From Desulfobacterales bacterium (GTDB lineage: Bacteria > Desulfobacterota > Desulfobacteria > Desulfobacterales > Desulfobacteraceae): a stretch of 11,048 nucleotides of DNA. The DNA lies in the NCBI GenBank assembly GCA_022361135.1, contig JAKSBM010000413.1, positions 1 to 11,048 on the forward strand. The letters run 5' to 3'. The notes beneath the pieces were generated by a model. That model had not been told where the DNA came from and did no database searches. It saw only the letters and a list, made by a program, of their open reading frames with translations. Shown piece after piece: positions 1 to 7,213 of the stretch; the stretch's first letter is position 1, and every line of letters starts with the position of its first letter. The position numbers and the translations under genes were made by a program.

Positions 1-297
1 AAGCACTTTGACGAAGGGCTGGCCAAGGACATGTCCCTGTACATCACCGGCCAGATGTATGCCCGGGAAAAGATTCCCCACACCACCCGGCAGCTCATCA
101 CCGTGGCCGCCCTCACGGTGCTGTCCAAGCCCGAGGAACTCAAACTTCACATCCATGCGGCATTGAACGTGGGATGTACCCGTGAAGAAGTGGCGGAGGT
201 GATTTTTCAAACCAGTATTTACGGCGGGGTTCCCGCGGCCAACACGGCCCTGTCGGCCTTGAAATCCGTATTGGAAGAACGGGACGAAGAAGGTTAG
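1..297 (+). CDS. Carboxymuconolactone decarboxylase family protein (5'-truncated by window edge)
   Basis: The frame is open from base 1 to the TAG at 295-297, so the gene begins left of the window and 98 codons are visible. The visible part resembles the all-helical CMD/AhpD-like fold, with the typical run of residues 'RQLITVAALTVL', then 'HIHAALNVGCTREEVAEV' and a closing 'YGGVPAANTAL' helix. The arrangement is closer to gamma-carboxymuconolactone decarboxylase-like proteins than to AhpD, because no CxxC redox pair is seen; only one cysteine falls in the conserved region. Family members are usually 110-130 residues, so about 20-30 residues are probably missing. The ATG at position 31 is therefore unlikely to be the real start. 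The substrate cannot be told: many members outside aromatic degradation have no known reaction. The gene converges on the chemotaxis receptor gene and shares four bases with its end. Confidence 0.85.
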   Translation, partial: KHFDEGLAKDMSLYITGQMYAREKIPHTTRQLITVAALTVLSKPEELKLHIHAALNVGCTREEVAEVIFQTSIYGGVPAANTALSALKSVLEERDEEG

Positions 298-1982
298 ATT
301 TTAAACCGTCCCACCATCTCATCCAGCTGCCCGGCAATGCGGGACAATTCCCGGGCACTCTGGTCCACGGCCTTGCTGCGCTGTGACATTTCCTCGGCCG
401 ACCGAGTCATACGAGAGACATCGGATTCCACCGCACGGGCTGCACTGGTGGATTCCCCGACGGCCGAATTCACGCGGGCAATGCCATTGGAGGTCTGGCT
501 GATACTCTGGGAAATTTCCCGGGTGGCCGAGGATTGTTCATCCACCGAGGCCGCAATGGTGGAAACCAGCTCATCCACCTTGGCATTGGCCTGGTTGATC
601 TCCTGAATCCGTTCCAGGGTGCCCTGGGAGCTGGACTGGATGTGTTCGATTTTCCCCTTGATATCCAGGGACGCCTCCGAGGTTTGACGGGCCAGGGTTT
701 TGATCTCATTGGCCACCACGGCAAACCCCTTTCCGGCATCCCCGGCCCGGGCCGCCTCAATGGTGGCGTTGAGGGAGAGCAGATTCACCTGCTCTGAAAT
801 GTCGGAAATGGCCTCCACCACCACGTCGATGGACTGGGCTGCCGTGCCCAGCTCCTTGATCTTTTCCGTGGACTCCACCACCTTGCCCACGGCCTCCCGG
901 GACATGTCCCGGGCATGGTCGGTATTCCGGGCGATTTCCATCACCGTCACATTCATCTCTTCGGCGGCCGAGGCCACGGTATTGGCATTCTCACTGGAAT
1001 CCCCCATGACCTCGGAAATATCCCCCATGCCCCGGGCCATTTTTTCCGCCGATCCCGCTAAAAGCCCCGAACGTTCCGAAGTCTGTTCCGAGGCATTTCC
1101 CATGGCCTGGGAGATGGACAACAATCCCTTGGCCGAATCGGAGAGTTCGGTGACATTCTGGGACATGTCCATGATCATGGTGTGGAGGTTATCCAAAAAC
1201 CCATTGAAGACCCGGGAGAGGGTCCCCACCTCGTCGTCCCCGGTCACGGGCAGCCGCCGGGTCAAATCCCCCTCCCCCTGGGAAATATCGGTCAAGCCGT
1301 CAATGACCTGGTTCAGGGGGGTGGTCACCATGCGGGCGATGAGGAGCATGATCAGCCCCCCCGCCCCCAGGGCCAGGACACTGATGGAAATAATCAGGGT
1401 CAATGCCTGCCTGTGGATGCGGCCGGCCTCTTCCCGGGCCTGGCGGATCTGATCCATGTTAATGGTGGTCAATTGATCCAAAAAAGCCTGCATATCCATG
1501 AAATGCTCCCGGGCCTGGCCCAGGGTGAGGTCCAATGCCAGGCGTCGCCCCTGGCGGGTGTTGGCGATGCGACCGTCCACAATCTGCCGGGAACTATCGG
1601 TCCAAAGGGTGTGGGCCGGTTCATATCCCTGGACCAATTCCCGTTCCTCCGGGGTTTCGGCCAGGATGCGGTAGGCCTGCCAATGGGAATTCACCCGGGC
1701 CTGGTTTTGGGTATAATCCGTCACCAGGGCCTGGAATAACTCCGATTTGGGATTGGCAAAAATCATGGATCGCTCGGAGACCAGCATGCGATGCAGGTCC
1801 CGGTCCGCCGCCAGCAAATGGTTGATGCTGGGCATCTGGGCGGTGATGATTTGATCCAATTTGGCATCCATGCGACTGATGGCGTAGATGCCACCGGCCA
1901 CAATGATCCCCATGAAAACCGACATAACCAGAAATCCCGCCATGAGCTTCAACCGGATTCCCATGTTCCGAAAAATTTGCAT
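294..1982 (-). CDS. Methyl-accepting chemotaxis protein, 4HB-like sensor, HAMP, signalling hairpin
   Basis: A 562-residue transmembrane chemoreceptor. Membrane segments lie near residues 12-35 and 193-215 and bracket a helical periplasmic domain of about 155 residues, which looks like a four-helix-bundle ligand-binding domain. A HAMP linker follows (about 216-268, with 'TTPLNQVIDGL' and 'DDEVGTLSRVFN'). The cytoplasmic coiled coil has the conserved hairpin tip at about 397-431 ('EQVNLLSLNATIEAARAG', then 'GKGFAVVANEIKTLA'), which in this family binds CheA and CheW. No C-terminal CheR-binding pentapeptide is present; the protein ends in GRFKI. The ATG lies 5 nt after the stop of the upstream PDC-protein gene, with a GGAAG ribosome site inside the end of that gene, so the pair is probably translated together. 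No other che gene is in the window, so the receptor must work with a signalling complex encoded elsewhere. The ligand is unknown. Confidence 0.95.
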   Translation of the reverse strand: MQIFRNMGIRLKLMAGFLVMSVFMGIIVAGGIYAISRMDAKLDQIITAQMPSINHLLAADRDLHRMLVSERSMIFANPKSELFQALVTDYTQNQARVNSHWQAYRILAETPEERELVQGYEPAHTLWTDSSRQIVDGRIANTRQGRRLALDLTLGQAREHFMDMQAFLDQLTTINMDQIRQAREEAGRIHRQALTLIISISVLALGAGGLIMLLIARMVTTPLNQVIDGLTDISQGEGDLTRRLPVTGDDEVGTLSRVFNGFLDNLHTMIMDMSQNVTELSDSAKGLLSISQAMGNASEQTSERSGLLAGSAEKMARGMGDISEVMGDSSENANTVASAAEEMNVTVMEIARNTDHARDMSREAVGKVVESTEKIKELGTAAQSIDVVVEAISDISEQVNLLSLNATIEAARAGDAGKGFAVVANEIKTLARQTSEASLDIKGKIEHIQSSSQGTLERIQEINQANAKVDELVSTIAASVDEQSSATREISQSISQTSNGIARVNSAVGESTSAARAVESDVSRMTRSAEEMSQRSKAVDQSARELSRIAGQLDEMVGRFKI

Positions 1983-1987
1983 GGTCT

Positions 1988-2590
1988 TTAATCTTCCAAG
2001 GCATCCACATTAATGCCAAAGGTTACGGTGCCGATGACCTGGTTGCCGTCCATCACCGGGACCGATACCTGAACCAGATAGGCCTGGGCACTGTCGTCAA
2101 ACTCCACCTGGTCCACAAAAACCGCCCCTTGGCCCTGGTTGAAGGCCTTCTGGAACTTGGCTTCATCCCCCTGCCAATAATCCGAAGTTTTATCGGTCAT
2201 GGCCACATTGGCCCCCTGGTTGTCCATGACGAAAATCTCGGCATAATAGGCATCGGAATCCTGGATTTTCCTCAAATAGCGGCCGCATTCAGATTCCATC
2301 ATGGCCTGCATGTAATCCACGATGCCCGGGGTGTTTTTCCACTGGGCATCCATGGCCTTGATGGATTCCAAACTCTGATTTTTTGCATTGGCCGTGCGCA
2401 CGGCGGAAATGATCACCCGGCTCTGGGCCAGATCGGTCAACCGGGCATGGGCCAGATCAATGATTTTCCGGGGGGCTTCCTCGGCCCGGGCCGTGGCGGC
2501 CTGGCACAGGAGCAGGGCCCCGAGGGCCAGGGCCAGGATGGACCCGGTGATGGGATTCATGGACTCCCGATGTAAGGATAGGACACGCAT
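1988..2590 (-). CDS. Exported PDC/Cache-type sensor protein paired with the chemoreceptor
   Basis: A 200-residue protein with an N-terminal signal sequence: a basic start, a hydrophobic core at about 17-31 and an Ala-rich 'AATARA' cleavage region near residue 36. It has no second membrane segment, so it should be soluble in the periplasm. The C-terminal half (about 115-198) has the look of a PDC/Cache sensor domain: 'EIFVMDNQGANVAMTDKTSD', then 'FVDQV', and the closing 'VSVPVMDGNQVIGTVTFGI'. The ATG at 2590 is preferred over an in-frame TTG 15 bases upstream because a GGAGG site (2599-2603) sits 8 bases before it. The gene is only 5 nt upstream of the chemoreceptor gene. Inference: this protein binds a small molecule and presents it to the receptor, or it is a split-off second sensor domain. 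Neither the ligand nor the contact can be read from the sequence. Confidence 0.85.
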   Translation of the reverse strand: MRVLSLHRESMNPITGSILALALGALLLCQAATARAEEAPRKIIDLAHARLTDLAQSRVIISAVRTANAKNQSLESIKAMDAQWKNTPGIVDYMQAMMESECGRYLRKIQDSDAYYAEIFVMDNQGANVAMTDKTSDYWQGDEAKFQKAFNQGQGAVFVDQVEFDDSAQAYLVQVSVPVMDGNQVIGTVTFGINVDALED

Positions 2591-2767
2591 CTTTCTTTCC
2601 TCCAAAAGGTTGGGATGGATTTACGAAATAATGGATTGAAAATGGAGAAGGGAAAAAGGATATGGGACATCCAAATCAAAGGAATGGAACCGGGGCGAAA
2701 TTCAAATGACGAAAATTAGAAAATCTCTGGAATACAGATACTTCTTAAATACCAAATTCTTGAATAT
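2591..2767. other. Intergenic gap between the two minus-strand units, no gene seen
   Basis: This 177-base stretch is clearly more AT-rich than its surroundings, especially from about 2630 to 2767. It should carry the promoter of the PDC-protein/chemoreceptor pair and the end of the kinase-operon transcript. I see no convincing sigma-70, sigma-54 or sigma-28 promoter and no strong terminator hairpin with a U-tract. The only structure noticed is a weak 7-bp hairpin with two wobble pairs around 2740-2756. Confidence 0.5.
2599..2603 (-). promoter_or_regulatory. Ribosome binding site for the PDC-type sensor gene
   Basis: GGAGG read on the minus strand, 8 bases before the ATG at 2590. It decides the start: the upstream TTG at 2605 overlaps this site and has no Shine-Dalgarno sequence of its own. 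Confidence 0.75.
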
Positions 2768-3589
2768 CTAGTCCAGTAAAAATGCCGGCCGGGCCAGGAG
2801 GGTATTCCAGATCCCGTCGGGGCAGCGGTGCTGGAGGAGATGGATATTCAATTCCCCCAGCCGCCGGATCACGCGCCGGGCTTCGGAATTGAGTAATCCG
2901 CTCAGGATGATCCATTGTTTCTTTGCCAGGGCCGGAGTTTCAATGAGATATTGCATGACATCGTAATGGATATTGGCCACCAACAGGTCACAGGGGATGT
3001 CCATCTGGGTTTCCCCCCGGGCCTGGAAGGCCAGAACCCGGTCCTCCATGCGGTTGAGGCAGATATTTTTACGGCAGGTCTGAACGGCCAGGAGATTAAA
3101 ATCACAGGCCATGACCCTGGAGCAGCCCAGGGCGGCCGCCCCCAGGGAGAGCAGACCCGTGCCCGTGCCGATGTCCAGGACCGAATCAATGCGTTCGTGG
3201 ATGCAGAGGCGATGGATGAGATCCAGGCAATCCTCGGTGGTCGGGTGGCGACCGGTGCCAAAGACCACACCGGGATCCAAAAGCACCTCCCTGCCATGGC
3301 CCGTTGGCGCCCAGGGCGGAGAAACGGTGAGACTTCCGGCGGTGTAGGAAACAATCTGGTCCCCGTGCCATTCCTCACAGCTCATCTCATAGGTATCGGC
3401 CAGGGGGGCCTGGGGATTGGCCGCTTCAATGTCGGCCACCAGGGCGTCCACCCGTTGGTTGAAAAACAGAAAAGCGGTGCCGTCTTCTTCCCATGAGCCC
3501 AGAAACCGGGGGTCCTGCCCCAGCTCCACGGGCAGAACCGGAATCTTCTGAAAATTATAAATCACCAAATGCTCATAGGGGTTCTTCAT
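2768..3589 (-). CDS. PrmA-like SAM-dependent methyltransferase, paralog encoded after the histidine kinase
   Basis: A 273-residue class I methyltransferase of the ribosomal protein L11 methyltransferase (PrmA) superfamily. The PrmA hallmark lies at about 105-118 ('DPGVVFGTGRHPTT'), followed by SAM-binding motif I at 139-149 ('DIGTGTGLLSL'), an acidic residue ending strand 2 (D163), and 'VANIHYDVMQYL' in place of the usual NIxxxxL motif. The N-terminal part (1-100) does not resemble the substrate-recognition domain of the true prmA product encoded at 6278-7189, so the target is probably different. A protein lysine or N-terminal methyltransferase role is plausible from the family; the target is not known. 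The chosen ATG has an AAAGGAG site 6 bases upstream and overlaps the end of the kinase gene by 17 bases. An in-frame extension upstream (to 3886) only shadows the kinase and was not used. Confidence 0.82.
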   Translation of the reverse strand: MKNPYEHLVIYNFQKIPVLPVELGQDPRFLGSWEEDGTAFLFFNQRVDALVADIEAANPQAPLADTYEMSCEEWHGDQIVSYTAGSLTVSPPWAPTGHGREVLLDPGVVFGTGRHPTTEDCLDLIHRLCIHERIDSVLDIGTGTGLLSLGAAALGCSRVMACDFNLLAVQTCRKNICLNRMEDRVLAFQARGETQMDIPCDLLVANIHYDVMQYLIETPALAKKQWIILSGLLNSEARRVIRRLGELNIHLLQHRCPDGIWNTLLARPAFLLD

Positions 3590-5291
3590 GGTTGGTCTCC
3601 TTTGATTCTGCCAATTCCTGTGCCGGGAGGAAAATGCGAAAGATCGCGCCCTCTGCCTTGCCGTTTTCCGCCCGGGTAAAGCCGCCGTGGTTTTCAACGA
3701 TACCGTAGACCGAAGCCAGGCCCAGCCCCGATCCCTCCCCCAGGTTTTTGGTGGTGAAAAAGGGCTCAAAGATCCGGGGAAGGACATCGGGATCGATGCC
3801 CGGTCCCTGGTCCACCACGGAGAGGCAGACATAATGGGAACCCCCGTCGACCGGGGCCGCCTCGGGCAGTCCGTCCCGGTCCACATTTTCCGTGGTCAGG
3901 GTCAATGTCCCCTTGCCGGGCATGGCATCGGAGGCATTGACCAACAAGTTCATGACCACCTGCTCCATCTGGGAGTGATCGGCCACAATGGGCCTGAGAT
4001 CCTGGGCCAAGTTCATCTTGATATTCAAATCCTTCCGGCTCTGGGAAAAGACCCCCAGGCTGGAGCGGATGATGGTGTTGAGACTGAGGGGGCCGGGGGC
4101 GTATTTTCCACTCCGGGCAAAGCCCAAAAGCTGCTGGATGGCATGTGCCCCCTTTTCCACCAGAAAACAGATTTTCTCGGTTTTTTCCATGTTGGGATGG
4201 CCGGGCTGGGTTCGGGCTTTAATCAAGGACGCATTGCCGGTAATGGCCATGAAAATATTGTTGAATTCATGGGCGATGCCCCCGGCCAGGGTGCCGATGG
4301 CTTCCATTTTCTGGATGGTCAGCATCCGGGTTTCGATTTCCCGGCGCTCCTGGATCTGCCGGTTCAATGCCAGGTTGGCCCGGTTCAGGTCCAGGGTCCG
4401 CTGGGCCACCATGTTTTCCAGATTATGGCGGTGCTGCTCCAATTGGATCCAATTTTCCACATATTGTCCCCGGACATGGGCCACGGCCTGTTTCAGGTTC
4501 CGGGTTTCCTGGATTTCCTGATCCTCCCCCTCCAGGTCCAGGGATTCCAGATGGCGGATCAATGTCCGGCTGTCCGCCGACTCCTGGAGATCCCCCAATT
4601 GAGAGACAAAGGTATCCAAGGGACGCAGATGGCGGCGTATGGCCCAGAACAACATGAAGAGCACGGCCAGGAGTACCAATCCCCCCGTGGCCAGGACCAC
4701 GCCGGCGAATTCCTCTAAATGTGCAGCCATGTCCCGGTTGGAATATCCCAATCGGAGGATCCCCAGCTTCCGTCCCAGATATTGAATATCCATGACCGCT
4801 TCATAGATGGCATCCCCGGCCCGGTAGACCTCGTCATCCCCAATGGTAAACCGCCGTTTCAAACGGGCTTCCAACACCTTAAAACTGCCCGGGGTCTGGG
4901 AATCCATGGAGGAATCCAAACCTTCCATGAAGACCGGGGGACCATTGGTGATTTCAGTGAGGACGTCGGAATCCAGACCGATGAGTTCGGACTGGGCCGC
5001 CACCACAAGCTTGCCCCCGGTGTCCTGGATAACGGCGTAGAGAATTTCGGGGTGGGCCGTGCGAAAATGGCCCAGGCTCAACATGAGATAACGGATATTG
5101 TTGGCATATAAAAGGTGGCCCATGCGCCAGCTCAGGGCCGTGGTTTTATAGTAGAGGCGTTCCCATTGATTCCGCTGGTGGCGCTTTTCCTCAAACCAGA
5201 TTCCGGCGGCCAGGAAGAGGAAGACGGTGACCGTGACAATGACACAGACCGTGGCCAACAACTTCTGCCCCAACGTGCTCCCCCGGGCCAT
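3573..5291 (-). CDS. Membrane sensor histidine kinase (HisKA plus HATPase) with periplasmic sensor domain
   Basis: A 572-residue two-component sensor kinase. Transmembrane segments at about 11-32 and 196-218 enclose a periplasmic domain of roughly 160 residues, probably a single Cache-like sensor ('ILYAVIQDTGGKLVVAAQ' at 83-100). A HAMP-like and coiled-coil linker (about 219-330) leads to the HisKA domain, with the phospho-accepting His341 in 'GGIAHEFNNIFMAITGNASL'. The ATPase domain carries the N box (Asn452, 'NLLVNASDAMP'), the G1 box 'DQGPGID' (494-500), the F box 'FEPFFTTK' (508-515) and the G2 box 'GEGSGLGL' (518-525). All catalytic motifs are intact, so it should be an active kinase. 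The protein ends just after the ATPase domain, with no receiver or DNA-binding module. The start lies 2 bases after the stop of the upstream SUOX-like gene, and the end overlaps the downstream methyltransferase gene. No partner response regulator is in the window. Confidence 0.95.
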   Translation of the reverse strand: MARGSTLGQKLLATVCVIVTVTVFLFLAAGIWFEEKRHQRNQWERLYYKTTALSWRMGHLLYANNIRYLMLSLGHFRTAHPEILYAVIQDTGGKLVVAAQSELIGLDSDVLTEITNGPPVFMEGLDSSMDSQTPGSFKVLEARLKRRFTIGDDEVYRAGDAIYEAVMDIQYLGRKLGILRLGYSNRDMAAHLEEFAGVVLATGGLVLLAVLFMLFWAIRRHLRPLDTFVSQLGDLQESADSRTLIRHLESLDLEGEDQEIQETRNLKQAVAHVRGQYVENWIQLEQHRHNLENMVAQRTLDLNRANLALNRQIQERREIETRMLTIQKMEAIGTLAGGIAHEFNNIFMAITGNASLIKARTQPGHPNMEKTEKICFLVEKGAHAIQQLLGFARSGKYAPGPLSLNTIIRSSLGVFSQSRKDLNIKMNLAQDLRPIVADHSQMEQVVMNLLVNASDAMPGKGTLTLTTENVDRDGLPEAAPVDGGSHYVCLSVVDQGPGIDPDVLPRIFEPFFTTKNLGEGSGLGLASVYGIVENHGGFTRAENGKAEGAIFRIFLPAQELAESKETNHEEPL

Positions 5292-5293
5292 GG

Positions 5294-6187
5294 CTATTTT
5301 ACCCCGATCTCCGTCAGGTAGAAAACCCCGCCGCTGTCCGGAACCAGATGGGAAAGGTGGGCTGGGATTTCCAAGGGGAAATACAAGGAAAAGGGACCAC
5401 CAAGGGCCGGATGGAGGGAGGTGTCCCCATATCCGATGACCAATTGAACCCGGGAAAGGATCTCCGGACTGAGGTGGAACTCGGGGCCGGTCATGGAACG
5501 GCAGATGATCTGTTTTACGGAAACATCATCGGGGATGAGTTCAACCAGGGGAAGGGCCAGGAGCCCATCACCGGGCAGGGGGCCCTCAAAACGGTGGCGG
5601 CAGCCCCGGGGGATGGCCATGAACCGGATATCCAAGGGTTTGGCCCGGTCCAGCAGATCCATGCGGCGGTAGAAATCCATCCCCCGGCCATGGGTCACCG
5701 TCAGCATGGCATTGTCCAGCCGGTCCAGGACCACGGCATCCACATACCAGGTATAACAATCGGGATGGGGATTGCTTCCGGATGTATAGAGGATTTTCAA
5801 GGGTCCCCCCTCAAGGGGGCCCAGGGATTTTTCGTCCATGGCCCATGCCAGGAAACCCGTATTAAGGGCCTCTCGGGGCAAATAGGCCATGTATTGATCC
5901 GCCCCCAGGATGGTGATGCCCTCCCTGGGGGAAAGCCGGGAAATACCCATCAATTGATCCAGGTAAATGCCGGTGAAATTACAGACTCCATTGGACTTGA
6001 AATTGAGATCGATGACCCGGAGGGTGCGGCTGTGTTTCTTCATTTCCTCCAGGGAAACAATGCCGCTCAGGGGGCCGTCTTCACTGCAGTTGACCAGGGT
6101 GATGCCCGGGTTGGCAAAGGCGGATTCACACCAAAAGACCATCCACAACACCAATAAACGCCAAACCCCTGATTCTGATATCCGCAT
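5294..6187 (-). CDS. Exported protein with two tandem SUOX/molybdopterin-fold-like units
   Basis: A 297-residue protein with a Sec signal peptide (basic start, hydrophobic 'LLVLWMVFW' at 11-19, 'SAFA' before a likely cut near residue 26). The first half (about 40-155) resembles the oxidoreductase molybdopterin-binding (sulfite-oxidase) fold as found in small non-catalytic relatives: 'FTGIYLDQL', 'YLPREAL', 'SLGPLEGGPLKILY', 'WYVDAVVL'. The second half (about 210-296) repeats the same order at the same spacing: 'LVEL', 'HLSPEIL', 'SLHPALGGPFSLYF', 'FYLTEIGV'. I see no cysteine at the usual molybdenum-ligand position, although Cys69 is nearby, so catalysis is doubtful and ligand binding is more likely. 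The ATG at 6187 gives the better signal peptide; an upstream TTG at 6235 would add 16 residues and overlap the likely promoter. The gene lies 2 bases from the kinase gene, so the protein is probably its periplasmic partner. The fold is inferred by eye, not by search. Confidence 0.7.
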   Translation of the reverse strand: MRISESGVWRLLVLWMVFWCESAFANPGITLVNCSEDGPLSGIVSLEEMKKHSRTLRVIDLNFKSNGVCNFTGIYLDQLMGISRLSPREGITILGADQYMAYLPREALNTGFLAWAMDEKSLGPLEGGPLKILYTSGSNPHPDCYTWYVDAVVLDRLDNAMLTVTHGRGMDFYRRMDLLDRAKPLDIRFMAIPRGCRHRFEGPLPGDGLLALPLVELIPDDVSVKQIICRSMTGPEFHLSPEILSRVQLVIGYGDTSLHPALGGPFSLYFPLEIPAHLSHLVPDSGGVFYLTEIGVK

Positions 6188-6212
6188 CCAATCCGCTTTC
6201 ACAAAATAAAAT

Positions 6213-6241
6213 TTGACAACCACAGAATTATGCAAAATAAT
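6213..6241 (+). promoter_or_regulatory. Near-consensus sigma-70 promoter for prmA and the mla operon
   Basis: A perfect -35 hexamer TTGACA at 6213-6218, a 17-base spacer, and a -10 hexamer AATAAT at 6236-6241. Transcription should begin near 6248, leaving a leader of about 30 bases before the prmA ATG. This is the strongest promoter-like signal in the window. Confidence 0.7.
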
Positions 6242-6262
6242 CGGTTTTACTCAAAAATTCAA
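6234..6262 (-). promoter_or_regulatory. Candidate promoter for the SUOX-like/kinase/methyltransferase unit
   Basis: On the minus strand a -35-like TTGAAT (6257-6262) is followed by 17 bases and a -10-like TATTTT (6234-6239). A second reading is TTGAGT (6249-6254), 16 bases, then CATAAT (6227-6232). Both are moderate matches. Either one overlaps the rightward prmA promoter. Confidence 0.45.
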
Positions 6263-6277
6263 GAAAGACTTAACTGA

Positions 6278-7189
6278 ATGAAATTTAAAAAGGTCATTGC
6301 TGCCTTTGAATCGGAAAATCTGATTCTGGCAGAAGAGTTGATTTGTGACATTTTTTTCTCCTTCCGCCTCAAGGGAGTGATTTGCAACATCCCCCTGGAA
6401 GAACCGGACGAAGGCTTTGGCACCGAAACCCTGCCCCCCCTGGAAGAATACTCCATTGAAGGCTATTTTCCGGACATGGACAGCTCGGATCTGGTGATCC
6501 GGGACATCAAAACCCGCACGGCGGACCTGGCCCCCCTTGGCGTCCAGGTCAATGTCCGGGTGGAATCCGTGGACGAAGAAGACTGGGCCCACGCCTGGAA
6601 GGAATATTTCAACGTCACCCATATCACCGACCGCATTGTCATCAAGCCGGCTTGGAAGGCGCACCAGCCCAAGGCCGACGAGGTGGTCATCGAATTGGAT
6701 CCGGGCATGGCCTTTGGCACCGGCACCCACCCCACCACCTTCATGTGCCTGAAGCAGATTGAACAATTCCTCAAACCAGGCTGCGATTTCCTGGATGTGG
6801 GATGCGGTTCGGGAATATTGAGCATTGCCGCGGGTAAGCTGGGAGCCGGTACCCTCACCGCCCTGGACAACGATGCCAATGCCGTGGACATCAGCCGGGA
6901 AAACCTTTCCGCCAACGGAGTGGACGGGGTTCAGCTCTTCACCGGAACCCTGGACCAGGCCGAGGAAAAGCCCTACGACCTCATTGCCGCCAATATCATT
7001 GCCCAGGTGCTCACGGCCATCATGGGGGACATCAAGGTAAGACTGGCCCCCCGGGGCATGGTCATCCTTTCGGGGATCATCATGGACCGCCGACCCGACA
7101 TCCTGGCCGCATTGGAGGCCCAGGACCTTAAAATCGTCCATGAGGATCGCATGGATGAATGGGTGACCCTGGCCGTGACCCATGCTTAA
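6278..7189 (+). CDS. prmA: Ribosomal protein L11 methyltransferase
   Basis: A 303-residue enzyme of normal PrmA length that methylates ribosomal protein L11 on lysine and N-terminal amino groups, using SAM, in the cytoplasm. Family landmarks are in order: the linker 'EEDWAHAWKEYF' (100-111), 'DPGMAFGTGTHPTT' (141-154), SAM motif I 'LDVGCGSGILSIAAGKLGA' (172-190), acidic D197 of strand 2, 'AANIIAQVL' (238-246, the NIxxxxL motif) and the terminal 'EWVTLAV'. The N-terminal domain (1-95) fits the L11-recognition domain. The ATG is preceded only by a weak AAGAAAG ribosome site. The gene is first in the rightward operon, with a strong promoter directly upstream, and its stop is 24 bases before the permease gene, so it is probably co-transcribed with the lipid-transport genes. 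Confidence 0.93.
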   Translation: MKFKKVIAAFESENLILAEELICDIFFSFRLKGVICNIPLEEPDEGFGTETLPPLEEYSIEGYFPDMDSSDLVIRDIKTRTADLAPLGVQVNVRVESVDEEDWAHAWKEYFNVTHITDRIVIKPAWKAHQPKADEVVIELDPGMAFGTGTHPTTFMCLKQIEQFLKPGCDFLDVGCGSGILSIAAGKLGAGTLTALDNDANAVDISRENLSANGVDGVQLFTGTLDQAEEKPYDLIAANIIAQVLTAIMGDIKVRLAPRGMVILSGIIMDRRPDILAALEAQDLKIVHEDRMDEWVTLAVTHA

Positions 7190-7213
7190 CTAACCCACTT
7201 CTAAGGATAGACT

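Noticed and set aside
3590..3886. N-terminal extension of the PrmA-like methyltransferase
   Set aside because: The extra 99 residues are Arg/Ser/Pro-rich and lie entirely within the kinase gene. The internal ATG at 3589 has a good ribosome site.
3687..4718. Plus-strand open frame opposite the histidine kinase (343 codons)
   Set aside because: It is an antisense shadow; the kinase on the other strand has every catalytic motif.
5348..6157. Plus-strand open frame opposite the SUOX-like gene (269 codons)
   Set aside because: Gly/Gln/His-rich shadow. The minus-strand frame has a signal peptide, an internal repeat and operon spacing.
6188..6235. TTG-initiated longer start for the SUOX-like protein
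   Set aside because: It would place a poor 16-residue stretch before a good signal peptide, has no Shine-Dalgarno sequence and overlaps the promoter region.
6251..7183. Minus-strand open frame opposite prmA (310 codons)
   Set aside because: It is the antisense shadow of a clear PrmA enzyme, has low-complexity composition and no ribosome site of note.
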